Source: an uncultured Clostridia bacterium
GTDB lineage: Bacteria; Bacillota; Clostridia; Christensenellales; Aristaeellaceae
Length of the DNA: 64,000 bases
Direction: 5' to 3'
Assembly (NCBI GenBank): GCA_934647235.1
Contig: CAKUFG010000013.1
Location: forward strand, 15,410-79,409
Position 1 is the first letter of the stretch. Every line of letters starts with the position of its first letter. The translations under genes were made by a program, and so were the position numbers. The notes beneath the pieces were generated by a model. The model did not search any database and had not been told where the DNA came from. It saw nothing but the letters and a program-made list of their open reading frames with translations. This document shows positions 10,464-17,999 of this stretch, one piece after another.

Positions 10464-11780
10464 TCAAGTCGCTTTCCTTGCACTTTTAAGCGCACAAAGC
10501 GCAAAGCTGACCGCCAGCGCCAGCGCCGCCACGCTGACCCAGCCAAAGCCTAACTCGTACAGCGGCAGCCGTTTGAGCGCCGCGCTGACAAAGCTGAGCG
10601 AAAGCCCGGCGGCGTCCAGGGCGTAAAGCACGCTGACGCACGCCGTGCAGGCGGCGGTCAGCGGATACGCATAGACATTGCGCTGCCAGAGCCCGTGGCT
10701 CAGACCCATCAGAATCAGCACGATGGCAACCGGATAGATGGCGTTCAGGATGGGCACGGAGATGCTGAGGATGGCGCTTAGCCCCAGGTTGCAGGTCAGA
10801 AAGGATACGCCCGTAATGGCAAACACCCAGGCGCGATAGGAAACCTTTTTGAACAGGGTGGAGAAAAACTGCGAGATGGAATTGATCAGCCCCACGCACG
10901 TGGTCAGGCAGGCCAGGGTAAAGATGGCGGCCAGCAGCACCGCGCCCGGCTCGCCGAACAGCTGATGCACGATGCATCGCAGCGTCCACGCGCCGTTCTC
11001 CTGGATGGGATAAACGCCGCTGCTGCACATGCCCATATAGGTCAGCATCATATACACCAGCGCCAGGATCGCGCCTGCCAGCAGCCCGGCCAGGCGGGTA
11101 TAGCGCAGGCGATCGCGCTTTTCACGCAGCCCGAAGCCGCCCAGCGTGGTGGAAATGACCAGGCCGAAGTTCAGCGCCGCGATGGTATCCATGGTCTGAT
11201 AGCCCTCGGCAAAGCCCTTCAGGAAGGGTGCGGTCTGATAGGCCGATTGCGGAGCGGCAACCTCCGCCTGTCCGCGCGCCAGAAAGCTGATAAACAGGAA
11301 CACCAGCAGCGCCAGCAGGCTTGGCGTCAGCACATGGCCGATGCGGCTGACCAGCTTGCCCGGCGTCAGGCACAGCCACAGCGCCACCAGGAAGAACAGC
11401 AGCGAATACACCGCCATCCACAGCGCGGCGTTCGCATCCTCGGGAAGATAGGGGGCTACGGCCATCTCAAAGGGCACGGAAGCCGCGCGCGGAATGCCCA
11501 GTCCCGGCCCGATGGACAGGTAAATCAGCAGCGTAAATACCAGCGCAAAGCGCGGCCCTACCTGCTGAGCCAGGCGATCCAGCCCGTCAAAGCGCGCCAC
11601 CACGATCACGCCCAGCACCGGCAGCACCACGGCTGTAAGCAAAAACCCCAGCATGGCCGGCAGCGTCGCGCTGCCCGCGTTTTGCCCCAGGAAGGGCGGA
11701 AAGATCAGGTTTCCCGCCCCAAAGAACAGGGAAAACAGCATAAAGCTTACCAGCACCTTGTTTCTCTTGCCCAGTTTCAT
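10464..11780 (-). CDS. brnQ: branched-chain amino acid carrier, LIVCS family
   Basis: 438 residues, about twelve membrane helices. The family hallmark is at the N-terminus (FMLFSLFFGAGNLIFPPFLG, residues 13-32). BrnQ proteins import leucine, isoleucine and valine with a cation. The start at 11780 is supported by AAGGAG upstream; the frame stays open farther upstream, but that part is the structured T-box leader. Expression should rise when charged isoleucyl-tRNA is scarce, as the leader's specifier codon reads Ile. The gene lies upstream of the M18 aminopeptidase on the same strand. Confidence 0.93.
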   Translation of the reverse strand: MKLGKRNKVLVSFMLFSLFFGAGNLIFPPFLGQNAGSATLPAMLGFLLTAVVLPVLGVIVVARFDGLDRLAQQVGPRFALVFTLLIYLSIGPGLGIPRAASVPFEMAVAPYLPEDANAALWMAVYSLLFFLVALWLCLTPGKLVSRIGHVLTPSLLALLVFLFISFLARGQAEVAAPQSAYQTAPFLKGFAEGYQTMDTIAALNFGLVISTTLGGFGLREKRDRLRYTRLAGLLAGAILALVYMMLTYMGMCSSGVYPIQENGAWTLRCIVHQLFGEPGAVLLAAIFTLACLTTCVGLINSISQFFSTLFKKVSYRAWVFAITGVSFLTCNLGLSAILSISVPILNAIYPVAIVLILMGLSHGLWQRNVYAYPLTAACTACVSVLYALDAAGLSLSFVSAALKRLPLYELGFGWVSVAALALAVSFALCALKSARKAT

Positions 11781-11810
11781 CTCGTTTCTTCTCCTTTGTT
11801 TTTGCAATAA

Positions 11811-12092
11811 TAAAAGGCCCGTCTCAAATTGCTTTGAGACGAGCCTTGCAAACGCAATTCCCGCGGTACCACTCAAATTGCAGAAAATAAATCCTGCCGC
11901 TTTCAGGCTCCAACAAGCCCTATGCACTAACGCAGCCTGCACGGAAATCCCTACTCGCGCCGCTTTGGGGATTTCAGCTCGGAAGTGATAGGATTCCCTG
12001 ACGCTGCCCGCCGGGCTTCCACCCTTCCCGGCTCTCTGTAGGACAAAGCTGTCAGATCCGTCTTCGTCATCGCTTTTGTGTTCACTTGTCGA
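11811..12092 (-). promoter_or_regulatory. T-box leader (isoleucine specifier) of brnQ
   Basis: On the minus strand: a Stem I distal region with AGAGAGCCGGG...GGAAGCCCGG; a specifier loop where ATC (11987-11989) is followed by ACTTCCGAGC, aligning with the position held by GGC in the B. subtilis glyQS leader; the conserved T-box TGGTACCGCGG (11861-11871); and a terminator whose 13-bp stem (11833-11845 / 11816-11828, one G-U) ends in a T-rich tract. ATC means isoleucine. Uncharged tRNA-Ile should bind and favour the antiterminator. Order, spacing and core sequences all fit the class. Confidence 0.95.
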
Positions 12093-12097
12093 TCAGC

Positions 12098-12126
12098 AGT
12101 ATAGCACCTGGCCTCGCGTCTGTCAA
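12098..12126 (-). promoter_or_regulatory. promoter of the T-box-brnQ transcript
   Basis: On the minus strand a perfect TTGACA (12121-12126), 17 bases, TATACT (12098-12103); transcription would begin just at the start of the T-box leader. Confidence 0.85.
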
Positions 12127-12147
12127 GCATGGTTTGCACGCACAGGA

Positions 12148-12176
12148 TAGACAATTGAAATACAAAGTGGTATAAT
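12148..12176 (+). promoter_or_regulatory. promoter of the lipid kinase-LtaS pair
   Basis: TAGACA (12148-12153), 17 bases, TATAAT (12171-12176); divergent from the brnQ promoter. Confidence 0.75.
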
Positions 12177-12208
12177 TACATGCTACTTTTCACTTACGGA
12201 GGAGTACC

Positions 12209-13102
12209 ATGAGCAAAAAGCTGCTGATGATTGTCAATCCAGCCGCCGGGAAAGGCAAAGGCCGTGTGTACGAGCAGCGCGTTTCCGCGCTTTATACACA
12301 GGCAGGCTGGGATTGCGATATCCGCAACACGCAGGGCGCGGGCGATGCGGCGCGCTTTGCCCTGGAAGAGGGCGCGCAGGCCGACATGCTTTTGTGCATC
12401 GGCGGGGACGGCACGCTGTCCGAAACGCTGGGCGGGCTGACGCAGCTGTCCGCGCCGCCGCCGCTGTGCTATGTGCCCATGGGCAGCACCAATGATCTGG
12501 CGCTGTCGGCGGGTCTGCCCCGCAATGCGATGGACGCGGCGCAGTGCGGCCTGACGGGCCGTGCGCAGCCCATCGACGCGGGCCGCTTCAACGGCCAGGT
12601 GTTTTCGTATGTGGCGTGCTTCGGCGCATTTTCGCGCACCAGCTACATCACCGGCCGCAAGATGAAGAACCGCCTGGGGCATTTTGCCTACATTCTCACC
12701 GGTGCGCGGGAGCTGAACCGCATCCGCCCTTATCCGGTGCAGATCGAGGGCGACGATGCGTCCATCACCGGCAGCTTTCTTTTTGGCGCGGTGTGCAACA
12801 CCCGCTCGCTGGGCGGCGCGCTGCGCCTGCCCGTGGATGAAAGCGCCCTGCACGACGGCCGGCACGAGCTGCTGCTGGTGCGCGAACCCAGGCATATCTA
12901 TCAGGCCGTATCCCTGCTTTGGTGCCTGGCGCGGGGCAAGTATGACCATCCCCTGATTGTGTGCCAGAGCGTATCCCGCGCGGTGTTCCACATGCCCGAG
13001 GATATGCCCTGGTCGCTGGACGGCGAACGTGCGGACGCAGGCCGGACGGTGGTGTTTGAAAACATACCCTCGGCCTATCGTCTGATGCTGCCCAAGAATT
13101 GA
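12209..13102 (+). CDS. diacylglycerol/lipid kinase, DagK family
   Basis: 297 residues with the DAGK catalytic domain: an N-terminal VNPAAGKGKG loop (residues 9-18) and the nucleotide-binding GGDGTLSE at residues 65-72. The family includes DgkB, YegS and BmrU; DgkB phosphorylates diacylglycerol in the cytoplasm to phosphatidic acid. The next gene encodes a lipoteichoic-acid-synthase-type enzyme, whose reaction releases diacylglycerol, so I infer a DgkB role here. CGGAGGAG precedes the ATG. The gap to the next start is 22 bases, so the two genes are probably co-transcribed. Confidence 0.88.
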   Translation: MSKKLLMIVNPAAGKGKGRVYEQRVSALYTQAGWDCDIRNTQGAGDAARFALEEGAQADMLLCIGGDGTLSETLGGLTQLSAPPPLCYVPMGSTNDLALSAGLPRNAMDAAQCGLTGRAQPIDAGRFNGQVFSYVACFGAFSRTSYITGRKMKNRLGHFAYILTGARELNRIRPYPVQIEGDDASITGSFLFGAVCNTRSLGGALRLPVDESALHDGRHELLLVREPRHIYQAVSLLWCLARGKYDHPLIVCQSVSRAVFHMPEDMPWSLDGERADAGRTVVFENIPSAYRLMLPKN

Positions 13103-13124
13103 TTTGTTTTCCGGAGGTTTCCCC

Positions 13125-15131
13125 ATGCTTCAGCCTCAATCCAAGCGCCCCGGCGAGCGTGCCCGTGCGTTCCTGACGCGCGCCGACGTGCGGGATGCGC
13201 TGCGCTGCCTGCTGCTGGCGCTGATTCTCAGCTTTGTCACCGAATCGATCTGCCGCCTCAATCCCATCGCCGCCGGGCGTTATGTGATTACGCGCCCGCT
13301 GGCCTTTCTGTACAATGCGCTGCTGATTGCCTGCACGCTGTCCCTGGCCCTGCTGGTCAAGCGGCGCAGGTTCGCCTATACGCTCATCTGCGCGATCTGG
13401 GTGGTGCTGTCCATTGTGGATTGCTGCATCCGCCTGGTACGCATTACTCCGCTGAACTTTTATGATTTCGTCATCTTCGTGAGCAATTTCTCCATCACGC
13501 AGTCCTATGTCACCTGGTGGCAGATTGCGCTGATTGTGCTGGCCGTTGCCGCGCTGATTACGGGCATGGTGATTCTGTTCCGCCGCGCGCCCAGGGTGCA
13601 GCCTGCCCGCCGTCCGGCGCTGCTGCTGCTGGCTGCGCTGTGCGGCCTGACGGCGGTGATCACGCCCATCTACGCCCTGAACAACCGCGACTATACCGAT
13701 CCCGTGGCGGGCTATAACCGCTCGGGCTTTGCCTACAGCTTTTGCCGCAGCGTGGTGGATCGCGGCATCCGCCGCCCCGAAACCTACGATGAAAACGTGA
13801 TCGACGGCATCCTGGCCGATGTGGGCGAGGAGGCGCGGCCCGCCGCCGCCACGGAGAAGCTGCCCAACTTCGCCTTTCTGCAGCTGGAGTCCTTCTTTGA
13901 TCCGGCCAATATCACCAGCGTCAGCTGCTCGGAAAACCCTGTGCCCGTCTTTACCCGCCTGAAGGAAGAATGCTCCACCGGCCTTCTGCATGTGCCCATG
14001 ATCGGCGGCGGCACGGCCAATGTGGAATTTGAAGTGATCACGGGCATGAACCTGGGCGATTTCGGCACGGGCGAGTATCCGTACAGCACCATTCTGAAAT
14101 CCGAAACCTGCGAAACAGTTGCCTATGATCTGCGCAATATGGGCTATACCGCCCACGCCATCCACAACCATATCGCCACCTTCTATGAGCGCAATCAGGT
14201 GTACGCCATGCTGGGCTTTGATACCTTTACCAGCCTGGAATACATGACCAACTACACCACCAACAGCCTGGGCTGGTGCCGCGACAAGGTGCTGACGGGC
14301 TGCATTCTGGACGCGCTGCGCAGCGGGGAAGAGCGCGATCTGGTGTTTGCCGTCTCGGTGCAGGGGCACGGCAAGTACAGCAGCAATCCGCCGCAAACGC
14401 CCTACCCGATCACCAGCACGGGGCTGGAGGATAACCCAAGCCTCAAAAACGAGTTTGAATACTACATCAATCAGCTGCACGAAACCGATGAGTTCCTGGG
14501 CGAGCTGCTGGACGCGCTGCGCGAGTATCCCGAGCCTGTGGTGCTGGTGATCTACGGCGACCACCTGCCTGCCCTGGCCTTTGACGCGGACGATCTGCGC
14601 GCGGGCACCATGCTGGCCACTGAATATGTGATCTGGACAAACGACGACAGCCTGCCCAAGGTCGATCAGGATCTGCATTCCTATCAGCTGACCGCCTGCA
14701 CGCTGGAGCGTTACGGCATCAGCGGCGGCGTGCTGGCCAGCTATCACCAGCGCTGCCGCGACGACGCGGACTATCTGTCCGGCCTGTCCGTGCTGGAATA
14801 CGACATGCTCTACGGCGACAAGCTGCTTTACGAAGGCCAGGCCCCCTATCCGCGCGTCGATATGCGCATGGGCGTGAAGGATATTACGGTGCATCAGGCC
14901 AGCTTTGACGGCAAGCGCCTGGTGGTCAAGGGTGAGAACTTCACGCGCTACAGCGTAATCTACGCCAACGGCCACGCCCTGTCCACCACCTATGTGGACA
15001 GTGAAACGCTGGTTGCCGCGCCCACCCTGCTGACCTCCATCCATGTGGGCGATCAGATCGAGGTATCGCAGCTGTCGGTGGATGCGACGGTGCTGAGCAC
15101 CTCCAACGCCATCCTCTGCGAGGAGGAATAA
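13125..15131 (+). CDS. LTA synthase-family membrane sulfatase/phosphoglycerol transferase
   Basis: 668 residues: about five N-terminal membrane helices (residues 20-195), then an extracellular alkaline-phosphatase/sulfatase domain. Visible are the first metal site region (FAFLQLESFF), the catalytic threonine Thr297 in GGGTANVEFE, and the metal site YGDHLPAL near residue 480. The family polymerises or transfers glycerol phosphate from phosphatidylglycerol. A C-terminal beta-rich domain of about 80 residues (VHQASFDGKRLVVKGENF onward) resembles IPT/TIG folds and is not part of standard LtaS. Start chosen at 13125 because of GGAGG; a frame-mate ATG at 13104 has no ribosome site. Confidence 0.88.
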   Translation: MLQPQSKRPGERARAFLTRADVRDALRCLLLALILSFVTESICRLNPIAAGRYVITRPLAFLYNALLIACTLSLALLVKRRRFAYTLICAIWVVLSIVDCCIRLVRITPLNFYDFVIFVSNFSITQSYVTWWQIALIVLAVAALITGMVILFRRAPRVQPARRPALLLLAALCGLTAVITPIYALNNRDYTDPVAGYNRSGFAYSFCRSVVDRGIRRPETYDENVIDGILADVGEEARPAAATEKLPNFAFLQLESFFDPANITSVSCSENPVPVFTRLKEECSTGLLHVPMIGGGTANVEFEVITGMNLGDFGTGEYPYSTILKSETCETVAYDLRNMGYTAHAIHNHIATFYERNQVYAMLGFDTFTSLEYMTNYTTNSLGWCRDKVLTGCILDALRSGEERDLVFAVSVQGHGKYSSNPPQTPYPITSTGLEDNPSLKNEFEYYINQLHETDEFLGELLDALREYPEPVVLVIYGDHLPALAFDADDLRAGTMLATEYVIWTNDDSLPKVDQDLHSYQLTACTLERYGISGGVLASYHQRCRDDADYLSGLSVLEYDMLYGDKLLYEGQAPYPRVDMRMGVKDITVHQASFDGKRLVVKGENFTRYSVIYANGHALSTTYVDSETLVAAPTLLTSIHVGDQIEVSQLSVDATVLSTSNAILCEEE

Positions 15132-15146
15132 GAAATAAGCGTCTTA

Positions 15147-15190
15147 AAAGCCCCTTCCAAGGCCGTCGGCTTTGAAAGGGGCTTTCTTTA
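15147..15190. terminator. bidirectional terminator between convergent genes
   Basis: GCCCCTT (15150-15156) pairs with AAGGGGC (15176-15182), with further partial pairing inside (CAAgGCC / GGCtTTG); A-rich before and TTTCTTTAT after, so it can end transcription from both sides. Confidence 0.75.
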
Positions 15191-15220
15191 TACCTTTTAG
15201 GCGGTTAGGAGCCGTCAGCT

Positions 15221-16093
15221 TTACAGGGTCTTGCTGAACCAGCTGATGGTATCCTGCACCAGGGTCCTGAGCACAGTGTCGTCGCCGGAGAACACGCAGA
15301 AGGTGTGATCCGCGCCGTCCAGCAGCAGCACCTCGGAGGCGGGATTGGTGGAAGCGTCAACGATCTTCTGGGCGGTCTCGGGCAGCACGGTGGTATCCTC
15401 CTTGCCGTTGATGGCCAGGATGGGGGCTTTGATGCTGGCAACCTCGGCCGCATAGTCGATGGCCATGGCGCACTCATAGTAGGCGGGGGACTGCTTCAGG
15501 GGAGCGCGCCAATCGTAGGTTACTTCGTAGTAGCCGTCCTTCTTGGCGATTTCATACTGCTCCTGCTCGTTGCCCTTCTGGTCGTAAGCGCCGGCCCAGG
15601 TCAGCACGGAGGTGAACACATCGTTGCGGCCCGCAGTCAGCAGCGCAAGGCGGCCGCCCTGACTCCAGCCCATGATGCCCACATGCTCCATGTCGATGGC
15701 GCCCAGGGTGGACAGGTATTCGTAGCACTTCATGGCGTCTTCAACGCCCTTGTCATAGGTGAAATCGATGTAATCGCCGGTGCTGTCGCCGTTGCCGATG
15801 TAGTCAAAGCGGATGGTGGCGATGCCGGCCTTGGCAAGCTCGGGCGCGGCGTAGTCATAGGCGTTGCCAGCCTCGTGACGGGTGGAGCCGTTGCCGTGCA
15901 GCATGATGACGGCGGGGAACTTTTCGCCCTCCGCGCCCACGGGCACGGTCAGGGTAGCGGGAATCTGATGATCACCTGCGTCGATGGTGATATCCTGTTC
16001 GGTATACGCCTTTTCGGCGGCTTCCGCCGCAGCGAAGGAGCAGCACGCGATGGTCATAGCCAGGGAAAGAATCAGAGCCAGGAACTTACGCAT
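15221..16093 (-). CDS. secreted alpha/beta hydrolase (esterase/peptidase type)
   Basis: 290 residues with an N-terminal signal peptide (MRKFLALILSLAMTIACCSF, cleavage likely after AAAEA). The fold's oxyanion strand reads PAVIMLHGNGSTRHE near residue 60, the nucleophile elbow is GWSQGG (Ser in GxSxG), and the catalytic His is in GADHTFCVF near the end. It belongs to the dienelactone-hydrolase/BAAT-like group, often annotated as acyl esterase or acylaminoacyl peptidase; its substrate is unknown. AGGAGGCG precedes the ATG at 16093. It has its own promoter and lies downstream of the AraC gene on the same strand. Confidence 0.85.
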   Translation of the reverse strand: MRKFLALILSLAMTIACCSFAAAEAAEKAYTEQDITIDAGDHQIPATLTVPVGAEGEKFPAVIMLHGNGSTRHEAGNAYDYAAPELAKAGIATIRFDYIGNGDSTGDYIDFTYDKGVEDAMKCYEYLSTLGAIDMEHVGIMGWSQGGRLALLTAGRNDVFTSVLTWAGAYDQKGNEQEQYEIAKKDGYYEVTYDWRAPLKQSPAYYECAMAIDYAAEVASIKAPILAINGKEDTTVLPETAQKIVDASTNPASEVLLLDGADHTFCVFSGDDTVLRTLVQDTISWFSKTL

Positions 16094-16138
16094 AAGAGTA
16101 CGCCTCCTGTAAATTGATTGCGCTTTCACGCAGGAGGT

Positions 16139-16167
16139 ATTATAGCACACAAATGAAATACGCACAA
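16139..16167 (-). promoter_or_regulatory. promoter of the secreted hydrolase gene
   Basis: On the minus strand TTGTGC (16162-16167), 17 bases, TATAAT (16139-16144). The 176-base gap between the AraC gene and the hydrolase is AT-rich and contains nothing else that I recognise. Confidence 0.7.
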
Positions 16168-16269
16168 TATTTTATAAAAATAATTTTTTGTTCGTATTTT
16201 GAAAGAGTGAATGAGCACTGAAAGTGATGCCTATTGAAAAATATATGAATAGACGAATGATCCGCCGGC

Positions 16270-17169
16270 TTATCTGTGCGCCTTCCTGTATTCGCTGGGC
16301 AGCAGCCCAAAGCGCTTGCGGAACTCCGCCGAGAACTTGCTGGCGCTTTCATAGCCGATCTGCTGGGCAATCTGGGCCATGCCAAGCTCTGTACTGCGCA
16401 GCAGCTCGGCGGCGCGCTCCATGCGGTGCTCACGGATATGCGCGGCGATGGAATCGCCGTATACATCCTTGAAAACGGCCTTCAGGGTGGAAGGGTTCAT
16501 CAGAAACTGATGCGACAGCTCCTCGATGGTCACGCGCTGCTGCAGGTTCTGCGTCAGCTGATCGTGTACCCGGCGGATCACCTCGGCCTGCGCGGCGGGA
16601 TACTGCGGCGCGGCGCTCTGCGGGGCGGGCTGCTGATACAGGCACAGCAGCGCTTCTTGCGCCTTCAGCTGATAGGCGGCGGGCAGCAGCGCGGCTGGCA
16701 GATCAAAGAAGGAGCACAGCAGCGCGCGCAGCGCTTCGGACTCGGGCAGAAGGCACAGCGGCGCGTCGGCAAAGAACTTCTGCTTCAGCGCGGCAAGCGT
16801 TACCGGCGTGCGCGCAAGCGGCTCGGGCAGCGCATCGCCGCTCAGGCACAGCAGCAGCCCGTCGTAGCGGGCGTTGGGCAGCGTCAGCGTGTGTTCGCCG
16901 CCCAGGCACAGCAGCGCTTCGCCGTCGCCCAGGTAGCGCGTGCCGCCCTCCGTCAGGGCAAAGCCCGCGCGGCCCGTCAGGCAAAAGTGCAGCGCCAGCG
17001 CGTCCGCAGGCAGGGCGGGAAGCGCAGCCTGATCCATGTCAATATAATGAAGAAATGTGAGCGTTACGCCAGGATAAAGCGCAATCGGCGCGTTGTACAC
17101 CGGCGCATCCGGCGGGCATTGCCCCTGCGCGTGCGCGGCGCAGCAGGCGGGACAGCAATCGCAGCGCAT
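16270..17169 (-). CDS. AraC-family regulator with Cys-rich N-terminus
   Basis: 299 residues. The C-terminal 100 residues form the double helix-turn-helix of AraC/XylS proteins (VTIEELSHQFLMNPSTLKAVFK, then MAQIAQQIGYESASKFSAEF and the closing FGLLPSEYRK). The N-terminus is striking: MRCDCCPACC puts five cysteines in the first ten residues with another at position 18, like a metal or redox site. The middle looks like a cupin-like sensor. It starts 16 bases after the ArsR gene and should be co-transcribed with it, opposite a Zn/Cd efflux operon. GGAGG precedes the ATG. Its target is unknown; the downstream secreted hydrolase is a candidate. Confidence 0.88.
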   Translation of the reverse strand: MRCDCCPACCAAHAQGQCPPDAPVYNAPIALYPGVTLTFLHYIDMDQAALPALPADALALHFCLTGRAGFALTEGGTRYLGDGEALLCLGGEHTLTLPNARYDGLLLCLSGDALPEPLARTPVTLAALKQKFFADAPLCLLPESEALRALLCSFFDLPAALLPAAYQLKAQEALLCLYQQPAPQSAAPQYPAAQAEVIRRVHDQLTQNLQQRVTIEELSHQFLMNPSTLKAVFKDVYGDSIAAHIREHRMERAAELLRSTELGMAQIAQQIGYESASKFSAEFRKRFGLLPSEYRKAHR

Positions 17170-17185
17170 GATTCATCCTCCTTCA

Positions 17186-17557
17186 TTATTTCGGACAGGA
17201 AACTGCAATGATTTCCTCAATTACCTGGTGCAGCAGACGGCTTTCATCGCTGTCGGCTGCGCGATAATAGACTTCTTTGCCTACGCGGCGGCTTTCAATC
17301 AGCCCGCTCAGGCGCAGCTGGCGCAGATGGTGCGATACTGCCGGGCTGCTCATCTCCACCATGGAGGAGATGTTGACCACGCACTGTTCGCAGTGGCACA
17401 GCAGCCAGAAAATGCGCAGCCGGCTGGAATCGGACAGCTGCTTGAACACATTGGCGGCTACCGAAAAATCGCCTGCCGCCTGCAGGGTTTCAATCAGGTG
17501 CGCCTCCAGGGATGCGTCGCCGTGGTGATCGTGGGGCAGCTTGATTTGCTCTGTCAT
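17186..17557 (-). CDS. ArsR/SmtB-family metal-responsive repressor
   Basis: 123 residues with a winged helix (about 37-105; recognition region SSMVEMSSPAVSHHLRQL). Candidate metal ligands are Cys54, Cys56 and Cys59 in LLCHCEQCVV (alpha-3 type site as in CadC/ArsR), the DHH at 10-12, and His110/Glu114 in the last helix (alpha-5 type). It lies divergent from the HMA-ATPase operon, whose promoter holds a matching operator, so it most likely represses that operon and releases DNA when Zn, Cd or Pb binds. GGGGAGG supports the ATG at 17557; an upstream extension of the frame has no ribosome site. Confidence 0.9.
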   Translation of the reverse strand: MTEQIKLPHDHHGDASLEAHLIETLQAAGDFSVAANVFKQLSDSSRLRIFWLLCHCEQCVVNISSMVEMSSPAVSHHLRQLRLSGLIESRRVGKEVYYRAADSDESRLLHQVIEEIIAVSCPK

Positions 17558-17630
17558 GGGAATCCTCCCCGCTGTTTTAGTCCGTTTGGAAATTCTTATC
17601 GCCCGTTTGGCAATGCCGCGCGCAAAGCGG

Positions 17631-17694
17631 TTGACAGCCGGGCCTGAATTGATTATACTGCGTTCGTAACGATTAAACAAGTGCTTAATCGTTA
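17631..17694 (+). promoter_or_regulatory. promoter and ArsR-type operator of the HMA-cadA operon
   Basis: A near-ideal promoter, TTGACA (17631-17636), 17 bases, TATACT (17654-17659), is followed at once by an inverted repeat TAACGATTAA (17667-17676), eight bases, TTAATCGTTA (17685-17694). The ten-base arms are perfect and cover the expected transcription start. Size and position match SmtB/ZiaR-type operators, so the neighbouring ArsR repressor is the natural ligand. Confidence 0.85.
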
Positions 17695-17730
17695 AATCAA
17701 AAAGATTGCAGCTTGAAAGGGGTACGCATC

Positions 17731-17949
17731 ATGAAAAAGACTTATAAGATCGAAGTGGACTGCGCCAACTGCGCCAACCTGATGGAGGAAGCCGCCAACA
17801 AGACCGAGGGCGTAAAGAGCGCCGTTGTGAATTTCATGACGCAGAAGATGACCGTGGAGTTTGCCGAGGGCCAGGATGAGGCCGCCGTGATGAAGAAGGT
17901 CGTCAGGAACTGCAAGGACGTAGAGGACGACTGCGAAATTTACCTGTAA
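17731..17949 (+). CDS. small heavy-metal-associated (HMA) domain protein
   Basis: 72 residues, one ferredoxin-like HMA domain with the metal-binding DCANCANL (Cys11, Cys14). The acidic residue before the first Cys resembles the N-terminal domains of Zn/Cd ATPases more than copper chaperones. The P-type ATPase encoded next lacks its own N-terminal HMA domain, so this looks like that domain encoded as a separate protein, either a metal chaperone or a regulatory subunit. AAAGGGG precedes the ATG at 17731. First gene of the ArsR-controlled operon. Confidence 0.88.
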   Translation: MKKTYKIEVDCANCANLMEEAANKTEGVKSAVVNFMTQKMTVEFAEGQDEAAVMKKVVRNCKDVEDDCEIYL

Positions 17950-17999
17950 GATTGCATTCAGATAGGATCACCGCCCCACGCGGGAAAAGAGGATAAGCG

